A stretch of 64,000 bases of DNA from Panax quinquefolius (Eukaryota > Streptophyta > Magnoliopsida > Apiales > Araliaceae), in NCBI GenBank assembly GCA_020205615.1, contig CM035171.1, positions 27,221,741-27,285,740 of the forward strand, written 5' to 3'. The position numbers were made by a program, and so were the translations under genes. The first letter of the stretch is position 1. Each line of letters starts with the position of its first letter. Below the pieces are notes generated by a model. The model was not told the origin of the DNA, did no database searches, and saw only the letters and a program-made list of their open reading frames with translations. Of this stretch, positions 45,176 to 55,644 are shown in pieces.

Positions 45176-45900
45176 GTAAGAAGTGTGCTTACCATTCTGG
45201 AGCTCCAGACCACGACACTCAGGATTGTTGGGCCCTCAAGCATAAGATCCAAGACTTAATAGACAATGGTGAGATCATGGTGACCAATCCCAAGCAACCA
45301 CATGTTCAAGACAACCCTCTCCCTCAACACAAGGAAGATGAGGTTAACATGATCAATAGAGGCGGTGGAGAGAGCTCCAAATACCTCAAATATGTGGGCG
45401 GTTCTCCCTAAACTAATAAAGATAATTTCGACAAGTGGGATTATTCAGAGTTCCAGTTCATGATGGAACGGGAGTTAAAGTCTCTTGGCGAACAAGTCAA
45501 TCAACTGGCAGAACTGGTGATACACTAAGTTACACAACAGTTGTTCAGTCAGAAGCATGCTAGTCTCCTCTCTCTTATCACAAAGACTCCATCATTCACC
45601 CAAGAGAGTGAAACCTTGGAGGAAAAGCTTGCAAGAAAAGTAAGAGCTTAAGCCCGTCGAGACTTTGCCAATAAAAAAGAGTTCACCTATTTAGGCCAAC
45701 CGATGGAAGACATATTGCAGATGTTGATCAATGAAGGAAAGATCACTGCACTGCCACCTCCAGTCAACCCATGCTAAAAAAGATTTGATGCTACTGGAGT
45801 ATATCAATACCACTCCCATTCTCGCGGTCACAACATTAAAGAATGCTGGGCACTCCGCCATCGCATACAAACATGATTGACAATGGTGACCTGTAAATGG
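45176..45900 (+). pseudogene. Element D gag-protease spacer with two knuckle-like segments
   Basis: At about 45180-45290 a frame reads KCAYHSGAPDHDTQDCWALK and HKIQDLIDNGEI. At about 45665-45870 it reads LGQPMEDILQMLINEGKI, a PPPVNP stretch and YQYHSRGHNIKECWALRHRI. Both are the Tat-type C-x-x-H-x-G…H-x-x-x-C-W arrangement in place of a CCHC knuckle. Several stops intervene. Confidence 0.7.
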
Positions 45901-46217
45901 CAGACGATAACACTGTATCACCTGAGAGTGGACATACATTTCCTCCAAGATCATAAAGATGGAGGGAAATCATAGCATTTATATCCTCTGAGGGAGATTT
46001 GGCTGCCACATCATTTACAATTCAACCCATCAAGCTCAAAGGAGTTGAAAACCCTTTGAAGGTGGCTGCACCAACACCACTCATGTTGCCGTTTAGGCCA
46101 CAACATCATGTCATCAACCTTAAGAAAGTCCCATAGAACTATGGAGAGGTTGAATGATCAACATCAAACATAACTACTGCGGTATCCAAGGAAAATCCAC
46201 TATACCTCCCTCAACGA

Positions 46218-47069
46218 GTGATGAAGCCAGTCATCAGATCTAAGGGGAAAGTGCCCAAGGAGAAAATTAAAGAAATCCTCCGTCAGATGGGACACAATGA
46301 AGCCAAGGTGGTTCAAAGCTTGAAAGAAACACCACAACATATATCTATTCTAGACTTGGTTTTCTCTTCAGAAGATCACCTTGAGATCTTAATGAAGATA
46401 TCAGAAGAAGCCCACTTTCCAAAGACAGTGGATGTCAAAAAGTTCCATCATCTGGTAGATCACATTTTCACCAGCAATGTGATATCTTTCATCGATGATG
46501 ACATTCCTCCCGAAGGGATGGGTCATTGCAAGCCAATGCACATAGTAGTGATGTCTTCCAGATATGTGGTCGGAGGAGTGCTAATAGATGGAGGATCATC
46601 CCTAAACATTTGCCCCTATGCCACATTGGAAAGAATGAAGATCAATCTCAATTGGATACGAAGCAACCACACAATCATCAAAGCTTTAGATGGATCTCGG
46701 CAAAATGCTGTCGGAGAGATTGAATTACTAGTGGAAATCAGCCCACATACATTTTACATATCCTTCCAAGTGCTCAAAATCACTACATGATATAATTTAC
46801 TGTTGGGAAGACTTTGGATCCATATGGTAGGAGCCGACCCATCCACTCTTCATCAACAGCTCAAGTATATTATCAATAGTAATCTAGTCACTGTCAATGC
46901 TGAACCAGAGTATCCTATCCAAAGTGATATACCTCTCATCATTTTTAATAACGAAGTTAAGCCTGTCAGCTTCCAAGCACTTGAGGTGAGAAATACTCAC
47001 TATCAACCCATTGGGGCTCCTGCTTTTAAACCCATAGTTTCAGTCGAGGTAATATTGACCACTCAATAA
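46218..47069 (+). pseudogene. Element D aspartic protease
   Basis: The first frame (46218-46790) holds KGKVPKEKIKEILRQMGHNE, then GGVLIDGGSSLNICPYATLE. The catalytic motif is D-G-G-S-S-L-N, whereas the family has D-T/S-G-S-S. The second frame (46803-47069) gives LGRLWIHMVGADPSTLHQQL, the conserved LLGRPWIH region, and QLKYIINSNLVTV. A stop at 46788-46790 separates them. The substitution after the catalytic Asp would probably weaken cleavage even without the stop. Confidence 0.8.
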
Positions 47070-47596
47070 ATGACATCCTTGGGTTTCCAACTTGGAAAAT
47101 GGTTATGAAAGGATCTGTAAGGAATCAAATGCCCAATTCAAGTTCCCAGACAGACAGGGAAGGCCGGACTAGGCCACTCTTTTTTGACCATTCACAGGAA
47201 CCCGCATAAGCATACGCTGGTTCCTTCATCTATAAGGCTGTTACCTAAACCTACAGATGCTAATTCTGTATGGCCTCTACAGATAATTCCTGTCTCTGTG
47301 GTGGGTATGCTATTTCCTAAGCCGATACCTGTTAAAGGAAAAGAAGTCCTGATTCCAGACCCAAACATGGAGGAAAGGAATCAAAGGCACAAACAAAACA
47401 TTAATAGGCGGTTATCAAAGATGTACTTCCTGGCACATACTGAGGGTATGAACAAGGATATCTTAGATGATGAATGTTCAGATGTCATGGTCATCATTCA
47501 ACAGAAGGAGAACGATAACAACCCCTACATCATAGCTGTCCACCAGGACCTGACCCTTGGCAATTGGAGCAACACTCCTTGCATTTGCCGAAAAGG
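47070..47596 (+). pseudogene. Element D protease-RT connector, 5' part
   Basis: The frame 47184-47600 is open for 138 codons (KPTDANSVWPLQIIPVSVVG, then EECSDVMVII-type acidic stretch). In Tat/Ogre elements a poorly conserved connector lies here. No domain is recognised. Confidence 0.5.
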
Positions 47597-47745
47597 GTAA
47601 AAATGGCAGAAAATCCCTCTGCCCTGTAGATAGCAATAACTTCTTACTTTTTTAGTATAGTATTAGCAGTTGTTTTTGTCATGCCATGCTAACACTTTAT
47701 ATGTTTAAACAGTTTTATATATTAAGTGAAAGCATTTTGTTTTAG
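47597..47745 (+). other. Possible intron between protease and RT of element D
   Basis: Donor AAAAGG|GTAAAAATGG at 47597 and acceptor TTTTGTTTTAG at 47745 bound 149 bp that are clearly AT-rich and have stops in all frames, between two open coding stretches. Ogre-type elements are known to carry an intron at this place. Confidence 0.45.
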
Positions 47746-48262
47746 GACTCTAAAGTTAGATATGCCTAAACTTGTTGATGGAGTGCCTATTCTTCACAAG
47801 GACTGTAACTTTGATGTAAAGTTGGACTATGACTTTATGGAGATTGAGCAAAAGGACTATGAGGTGCCTCAGGAGATCAAAGAATGGGTCAAAGACAAAC
47901 TCAAGCCAAATCTTGATCAAACCACCTCTTTTAACCTCATAACATCAGAAAACCCCAAACAAATCTAGATTGGCACGAACCTTACCCCTAGCCAAAGGAA
48001 TGACATGGTTACTCTATTGACCCAATTCCAGGATGTGTTTGCATGGTCTCATAAAGAAATGATCGGTTTTTCAACTGACATCGTCATTCATCGCCTACCC
48101 ATCAAAGAGGGATTCAAGCCGAGCTCGGTGATTAAAACTAAGCTCAAAATCAAGATTAAAACTTCGAGTGGAGTTTGAAAATCAAGGAGGAAATTACGAA
48201 ACAATTTCAAGTCGGAGTATCATCATGGTATCAACATACCCTCAGTGGCTATCCAACATAGT
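47746..48262 (+). pseudogene. Element D reverse transcriptase N-terminus, cut by element A
   Basis: The frame reads MPKLVDGVPILHKDCNFDVK, then (after a TAG near 47966) IGTNLTPSQRNDMVTLLTQF, QDVFAWSHKEMIGF, DIVIHRLPIKEGFKPS. These are the family's lead-in motifs DVFAWSY-x-D-M and H-x-L-P. The following QK-rich part and YPQWLSNIVHAP mark the first RT block in shifted frames. The palm with the catalytic Asp pair is not found on either side of A. Confidence 0.75.
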
Positions 48263-50811
48263 CCACGCCCCAAAATAGGTATACATCACCCATTCTCGAG
48301 TCGCCAAATACATCACCCATTCTCGTAAATAAACAAATACAACTTCAAGAATACAATTGTCGTGCAAAATACGACAACACATATACTGTGAGTTTGAATA
48401 CAAATATTGTCTAATAGACAATATACAAACTCAAAAGGAGTCCTCATTACAATTATTGATACACTATTTTACAAAATAGTGAGGACTACTAAAACAACTA
48501 TCTTGAATCATCACTCCATACCCCGACTAGTTCCTGCTAAATTCTCTCCTCCTGAGAAGAACAATGGAACAAAAAGGAAAAGGGTGAGCTCAACAAGCCC
48601 AGTAAAGAATATTATGACTAAGATAATATACAACAAATTATCATTAGTCTTCAACAGGGAAAAATTTGATAAAATATAATAGACAATAATTTTTAGATCA
48701 ACAACTGCAGCGGAAAAAACAATCCATTAGAAGAGTCAAGTAGAGAAAGAATTCTACTATCTTCTAAGATTTAAAAGTCCATCATCAATATTTTATCCCT
48801 GTAACATCAATCAATATACATCTTGAATCAAATATTCATCTTTGCACTACAAGCCAAAGATATTCATTTGATCACCAATGGTCATGTTCATCTCAACACT
48901 GCTCATCTTTGCACTACGGCCAAAGATATTCATTAGGTAATCATTCATCTTTTACACTACAGCCAAAGATATTCATTAGGTAATCATTCATCTTTGCACT
49001 ACAAAAGCAAAGATATTCAAGAATATCATTATTTAGGACCGAGGATGATGAAAAATATCTTAAAGAAAAAACGAATCCAAATGAGATAAAAGATCAAAGA
49101 TTAGGATTCAGATTTTAGTTTATCCAAGTTCAAAAATACTCCAAAATAACCAATTGTGAAGCAAAATTCAAAAATAAAGATCAAAACATGGATACAATCA
49201 AAGATAGTAAACCATAATAGAGATATCTTGGACAAAAAGGAGAAAATTTCATTTTTCTAAAGTGAATAAAGGTCGATTCGTGAATAGTGTCGTATACGTG
49301 AATAAAGTCGATATATACGTGAATAGTAACCCCGACACAAAAAAGGTAGAAATTCCACAATAAAATCCATACTAATATTTCTGGATAATGATATTGAAAG
49401 AATAACATCATTAGAAAGAAAATAACATCCCTTACCTCAAAATATCAAGATTTCCGATCGGAATATCGGATAAGGTCAAGGAAACTTGCAGATCGATGAA
49501 TAGCAACTCACAAAGTATCTAAATACTCACAAAATACGCCGATAATATAGAGAGAAAGAGAGAAAAACTTGTTTCGTGTGATTTTTCAATTCTAACTAAG
49601 CACCCTATTTATAGAAAATGCTTAGAACGCCATAGCAGCATTAACTCGCTACCGATGGCTTTTACTCGCTACTATTCAAGCCCACCACTTTTGAAAATAA
49701 ATTCCAAAGACATTTTATTACTCACCAACCAAAAGTGGGGCCCACCATATTTTTAATAAAAAATTTTATTTTCCAAAACTTCAACAATTCATAATAAATA
49801 GCCCTTTTATCGTAAAAATTTCAATCTTATGTGTCCTTTCCATAGGAAATTTAATTTCTACAACTTTGTAAGTTTAAGTTTTTTCAAATTCCAAACGAAA
49901 AATGACCAAAATCCACATACTGGATGATTTTCAAAACCTCCATTCCGACAAAATACCGATAAAACACCTCAAAGATTAATTCCTTCATTTATAACCACAT
50001 AAAATAAATATATCCATCATTTATATCCACATAAAATAAATATTTCCTTCATATAAATCAATAATTAATTATTCACAAATAATATTACGTAATCACAATT
50101 ATGACAACCAAAGTCGCTCCTCAGAAAGAGGGGGCTTTCCGATAAGGATTTCTCCTTATCATGCCGCAATTAGGTGACCAAACCCCTTTCCTGCATGTAA
50201 CTTCCTTAGACATTGCCAATAATGCTATCTAATAATATTATTCAAATAATATGAATTATCGATCCGATAATGGAGATATCAGGCAAAGGACAATTATCAA
50301 AATAACAATAATATAAAATATCAACGCAAAGAATTATCAACAATAAAATAAAATATCGAATAAAGAATTATCGTAATAATTATCGAGTAGTGACTTCACG
50401 TAAGAATCAATAATTTCAAAATATATGTGTAATACCGTGTGCTATCGCAGGCAACCACGCCATTAATCAGTATTTTAAACCACCGGTATTCCAACAAAGG
50501 TTAATTCAGAATCATTACGCCGTTATTTATAAAAACTCAAACTTGTCATTTTCTTCATCCGAATAGCTTATCCGTTATGGGGCCCACAAATGGTCATTAC
50601 TGCCGCATTTAATATTCCCTTTGACGTAAAGAATATTCCACGACCAAACGAATATTCCCCACAAAAATGAATATTTATAACCACTTGCTTATTTTGCAAA
50701 ATTTGCACATTTCACCCATAACCAAAGTATTATATCAAATTAACACTTTATTATTCAAAATAATAAATAGAGGAAATTTGATTTTATTCATTAAAAAGTT
50801 GGGGTCTTACA
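48263..50811 (-). repeat. Element A, 3' LTR
   Basis: Outer end near CCACGCCCCAAAATAGG (48263), inner end GGGGTCTTACA at 50811. It carries three to four repeats of the TTTGCACTAC-CCAAAGATATTCATT unit (48830-49020). ACATCACCCATTCTCG is duplicated at about 48283 and 48310, unlike the partner LTR. Confidence 0.82.
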
Positions 50812-50823
50812 ACCTTCCCTCCT
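50812..50823 (-). other. Element A polypurine tract
   Basis: The complement AAGGAGGGAAGG adjoins the 3' LTR. Confidence 0.8.
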
Positions 50824-50829
50824 TATGAA

Positions 50830-51480
50830 ATTTCATCCTCAAAATTGACGACGACATTCGGTGTTTCAAAAAAAGGTGAGATACCTCGCTTTCATTTCTC
50901 GATTCTAACTCCCGTGTCATTTCTTCAATAGCATGGTTTCTCCACAAAACCTTAACTTGTGGTATAACCTTGTGTGCGTAGGACATGCTCTTTTCCTATC
51001 CAAGATCTTAACAGTACCTCCTCGTGACGTTAAATCTTCTACTATCTCGTCCTGGGTTCTAACTCAATAATGTGGTTCGGGTCTTTCACATATTTACGAA
51101 GCATAGATATGTGAAAAACATTATGAACACGAGACATGCTTGAGGTAATGCGAGTCTATAGGCCACATTTCCTATTCGGCCAAGAATCTCAAATGGACCA
51201 ACAAATCTTGATCGAGCTTTCCTCTCTTCCCAAATCTCTTGTAACTCCCTTCCATGGAGCAATACGTAATAAATACATGATCCCCAATATTAAATTCTAC
51301 GCCCTTTCGATGAAGATCCATATAACTCTTTTGTCGATCCTGTGCCGCTTGTATATACGCTGTCAATCGCTTGGATCTTTTTTCGTAATTATGCGCACTC
51401 AATTCGTCCCAATAATGTTGCTTCTCCCACCTCATCCCAAAGATACCGGAGAGCGACACTTTCGGCCCCATACAATGCTT
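50830..51480 (-). pseudogene. Element A integrase C-terminus and chromodomain
   Basis: The minus-strand frame 51172-51483 reads RLTAYIQAAQDRQKSYMDLH, RKGVEFNIGDHVF and GKRGKLDQDLL, the usual gypsy integrase tail. Further on, near 50840-50980, VKVLWRNHAIEEMT and RELESRNE followed by an HLF helix give the chromodomain core. MKHCMGPKVSLS at the start corresponds to the PFE-x-LYG motif. Frameshifts lie between the parts. Confidence 0.75.
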
Positions 51481-52215
51481 CAAATGGAGCCATGCCTATA
51501 CTTTCGATAACTATTGTTGTAGAGAGAATTCCACCAATGGTAGGTACTTATCCCAACTCCCTTTGAAATCTAGGACACAGTAGTCTTAATAGATCTTCAA
51601 GAGTTTGAATAGTCCTCTCCGATTGCCCGTCCGCTTGAGGATGGTATGCCGAATCAATCAGAATCTGCGCTCATAGCTTTCATAAAGCTAACCCAAAATC
51701 GTGAAGTGAATCTTAGGTCACGATCCAAACTATGGATACCGCATGCCATGCAATCTCACAATCTCATTTACGTATATACTAGCAAGACGCTCAAGGAATA
51801 AGTCTCCCGATAGGCAAGAAATGGGCGACTTTTGGTTAATCTATCAACAATAACCCAAATCGCATCTATGCCTTGAGAAACCTTGGGAAGACCCAAATCG
51901 AAATCCATAGTAATGTGTTCCCACTTCCATTTTAGAATCTCAAGTGGTTGCAATGGACCTTTGGCACTTGATGCCTCGCTTTTACACGCCGACAAGTTAA
52001 ACACCTCGAGATAAACTCCGCGATCTCTCTCTTCATATTGTTCCACCAAAATGTATGTCAAGATCATGATACATTTTGTACTCCTGTGATGGATTGCAAA
52101 TGGTGTGTTGTGTGCCTCCATCATGATTCTATGCTTCAAGTCGTAATCGTTAGAACACAAAGTCCGAGTCGACTCAAGTATTCCTTCTTCATCAATTCTT
52201 GCTTCGAATAACACC
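51481..52215 (-). pseudogene. Element A integrase zinc-binding and catalytic core
   Basis: The frame 51768-52214 retains AKGPLQPLEILKWKWEHITM and DFDLGLPKVSQGIDAIWVIV, then DRLTKS. This holds the first catalytic Asp (TMDF) and the D-x-I-W-V-x-V-D-R-L-T-K-S block. The zinc-binding CLTCRRVK segment is readable in another frame near 51990-52015. The second Asp and Glu lie in broken sequence to the left. Confidence 0.75.
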
Positions 52216-53720
52216 TTCTTGCACTTTCTTCTTCATACGCATCAACTCCATATCCGTAGCTTTGAGAGCAACTTTTAACTTTATCGATTAAAGTCTGCTC
52301 TACTCAGATATTTGATATCATCACGCGGGTACTTGAGCCTTTACCTCTATCTCCATCCTTTGCAAGTCATACAAAATGGACCTTTGTGTTAACAATATTG
52401 CACTCATACCCGCATATGATCTTCTACTCAATGCGCCACCTACCACGCTTGCTTTTCCAAGATGATATTGATGGTGTGATCGTAATCTTTCAATAAATCG
52501 AGCCAACGCTCGCCGCATGTCGAGTTCCTTTTGGGTGAAGAAATATTTGAGGCTTTTATGATCAGATAGATCTCCACTTTCTCCCCATACAGTAGTGTCT
52601 CCAGATCTTTAATGCGAAAACGATCACCGCTAACTCCAAATCATGAGTAGGATAATTCCTCTCATATTCTTTTTGAGTTATCGCGAGGCATATAGGCTAT
52701 GACTTTCCCATGTTGCATGAGAACACATCCTAACCCTTTGCCCAAGCATCGTCAGAGATAACAAATCCATCCGAACCAGATGGTATTTGTAACAAAAAAG
52801 CCAAATGAGTCTCCTCTCGAGCTCTTGAAAACTCTTCTCACAATCCTCGCCCAACCGAATTTTGTATCTTTACGAGTCACCGAAGTTAACAGAGAGTAGC
52901 GATTCGAGAAAATCCTTCCACGAATCTCCGATAATAACCAAATAAGCCCGTAAAGCTACGTGATTTCTACCACCGACTTCGCTGCTCTAACTTTGTATTG
53001 CTTCAATTTTCACGGTCGACAGATACTCCATGTTTTGACACCACGCGCCCAAGGAATGCTACTTCCTCAAGCCGTAACTCGCATTTCTTCAAATTGGCAT
53101 ATAGCTTGTTATCACGAAGCCTTTGCAAGTACCATCTTCAAATGGTGCTCATGATCTTCACGGCTTTTGAATAGATGAGGATGTCATCAATAAAGACAAC
53201 AACGAACCGATCCAAATATTCTTTGAACACACGGCTCATCATATCCATGAAAGCAAAGAGGAGCATTAGTCAATCCAAAAGACATGACTAAGAATTCATA
53301 ATGCCCGCATCGAAGTTCTCAAGGCGCCTTTGAATATCCTCGCTTTTAATCTTCAAATTGATGATATCCGTAATCTAAGATCGATCTTTGAAAAGAATTA
53401 TGCTCTCAGAACCGGGTCGAACAAGTCATCAATGCGAGGTAGCGGATACCTATTCTTAATGGTGACATGGTTCAATTCCTCAGAGTCAATACAAAGTCGC
53501 ATACTCCCGCCTTTCTTCTTTACTTAATAACACAGAGCACCCCAAGGAGATGTACTAGATCGAATGAAACCGATGTCCAACAACTCCTGTAGTTGGACCT
53601 TTAACTCCTCAAGTTCAATAGAGCCATTCGATATGGGGTTTTAGAAATGGGCTTTGTACTGTGTTCAAGATCAATAAAGAATTCAACTTCACGCTCGGGG
53701 TAGACCGAAGTTCTTCAGAA
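52216..53720 (-). pseudogene. Element A reverse transcriptase and RNase H
   Basis: The RNase H end appears as [38 protein letters not shown] (52350-52560). The RT palm FIDD is intact locally at 53183-53194, within [15 protein letters not shown]. The linker near 53690-53720 reads PEREVEFFIDLE. Several frameshifts separate these, as in element C. Confidence 0.78.
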
Positions 53721-54190
53721 ATACGCCAGAAATTCACTAACAATGTAAATATTATTCAAATCGACGTGTTTTTGTTCAAGTCCGTGACATGGGCTAAGAA
53801 AGCTTGACATCCATTTTTCAATAAACGAATAGCTTTATGGCTTGATATGACAAAGATCGACTTTAATGGTTTGGTTGTTTGAATTCGCATAATAGGTTGG
53901 TTAGAATATGAAAACTAACAACCTTACGAAAATAATCAATTTTAGCATGATGCGTGGTTAACCAATCAATCCCTAAAATCACATCAAATGCAAGAATTTT
54001 CAATGAAATAAGATCGGTAGTAATGTTATGGTTCCAACTTGAATCAAGCAAGATTTATAAACAATAGATGTAATGAAAGTTTCTCCTAACTGAGTCTCAA
54101 CATATAAGTCAAGGTCTAATTTCTCCTGAGTCAAGTTTAAACGCTGAGCACAAGCAGAGAGAGATAAAAGAATGGGTAGAATCCATTATC
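53721..54190 (-). pseudogene. Element A protease remnant
   Basis: The frame 53863-54051 reads LISLKILAFDVILGIDWLTT, HHAKIDYFRKVVSF, the retropepsin C-terminal block. The active-site segment near 54165-54190 is decayed (LDNGFYPF in place of D-T-G-A-T-H-S-F). Confidence 0.68.
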
Positions 54191-55485
54191 TAATAAGGTA
54201 TAAACTTCAAAGAGTTTATGATTAGCTTACCCGTGATCACCTCGCTTCGGGTTTCTCGCTTTTTGGCCACCACGACAAACGCCCTCCTCGAACCACCGAC
54301 TTTTTTTTGTCCATAGTCGCTTTTGGTGTCGCCATCCCCAAACTTGACTTCGACTTTCGCCACCAGACAAAAACCAAAGCTATATGACCATCTTTTTCCA
54401 CAATCAAAACACACCTTGAAGGTCAGGAATAGCTTTGACTTATGTGTCCTCCTCTCCGCATCTATAAGATCTAACCGCTACGCTCTCTCTCCCTAGAATT
54501 TGTTGTTGTTGCAGGTGTCGCTCACGATGTCTTCCCGCCATTGTTGAATCTCCTCTTTCAAAATTTCCACTGACTCACCTCTCCTATTATCATGGCCACG
54601 ACACCACCCGAGTGGTTACCGCTTTTGTCTCAGATTCTTTCCTCCTCACCGGTTATCATCGCTCGATGATCGCCGCCACCCCAGATGACCATGATCAGGG
54701 TCCCTCGGTTGGGCATACTCATTATCTCGCCTAATAATTGAGCCCTATTGACAACATCCTCAATATAAAGAAAATTTATGAGAGATAAGATATTGCCAAT
54801 CTCGGTTTTAGACCTCTCGTAAACATCCTCGCTATTCGCTCCTCATTCTCACCCAAATGAGGTGCAAACTTGATAACTCGCAAACTTCGCCTCGTATCGG
54901 GACACCGCCATGTTGTTTTGTTCCAAATCGATAAACTCCACTCCTTCATATGATGAATACTTTCGTGAAAGTACTTGTCATTAAATAGTTTCAAATGTTT
55001 CCCAAGACATGTCGAAAAGTGGCAGTCGGTAGTACGCTTCACGATTCCCACCAAGAATCACGCCTCTCACCGCGAACATAAAGGTGGCGAATGGAACCTT
55101 CTGTTCTCCGCGCATCCCAAGACATCGAATATCTTGGTAATTTGTTTGACCCACGCTTTTTCGCTTTTTAATCGGATCCGCTTTCCCAAAATTCGTGGTG
55201 GTCCCAACTCCTTGAACTCTTGTTGTGATAAGCCATGCATCATTATCATTTTCCACCCGTATTTTGTGCACGAAGTCTCCTCATCCGATTTTTGCATGAA
55301 CTGCAAAAAGCTTCTAAACATCCCATCATTCATCATTTGTTCTAGAGTGTTGTTTATAGGAGGAATATTGCCTTCCTCGTCTGCACGCCTCCCTCGGGTG
55401 GTGATTAAAGGTGTCTCCACTGGCCTCATTCACTCCATTGTTAATATTTGCAAATGCCATTCTCAAATACTGCCACAAAACAAGG
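54191..55485 (-). pseudogene. Element A gag with zinc knuckle
   Basis: The start (complement near 55445-55465) reads MAFANINNGVNEA. Next come NDGMFRSFLQFMQKSDEE (55067-55429), KADPIKKRK, QITKIFDVLGCAE, KVPFATFMF, LKLFNDKYFHESIHHMKEWS and FAPHLGENEERIARMFTRGL (54776-55054). This is a standard chromovirus gag. The knuckle CFDCGKRWSYSF at about 54380-54420 has lost the His and last Cys. At least four frameshifts. Confidence 0.78.
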
Positions 55486-55628
55486 GTTAATTAATATGTC
55501 ACATATTATCCCTATACTCTGACCGACCAAATAAATACCAAATAAACTTAGTCAGTCATACTAGCTAAGGAATTCTCCGCCTCTCCCCCTAGTTCTTGTC
55601 TCACATCTCACCAGGATCATATCCCTAA

Positions 55629-55640
55629 GCTTTGATACTA
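55629..55640 (-). other. Element A primer-binding site
   Basis: The complement reads TAGTATCAAAGC, one change from the TGGTATCAAAGC of B and X. It lies just inside the 5' LTR. Confidence 0.8.
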
Positions 55641-55644
55641 ACCG

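Larger units (their letters stand above)
40863..48262 (+). mobile_element. Element D: Tat/Ogre-like gypsy element, 5' part
   Basis: It has a 5' LTR (40863-43188), a primer site, gag, two CHC-type knuckle segments, protease, a possible intron and the N-terminus of RT. At 48263 element A interrupts it. The RNase H and start of the second RNase H reappear at 58224-58770. A second RNase H after the first is diagnostic of the Tat/Ogre lineage. The copy is degenerate, with stops and frameshifts, but domain order is clear. Integrase and the 3' LTR are not in the window. Confidence 0.85.
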
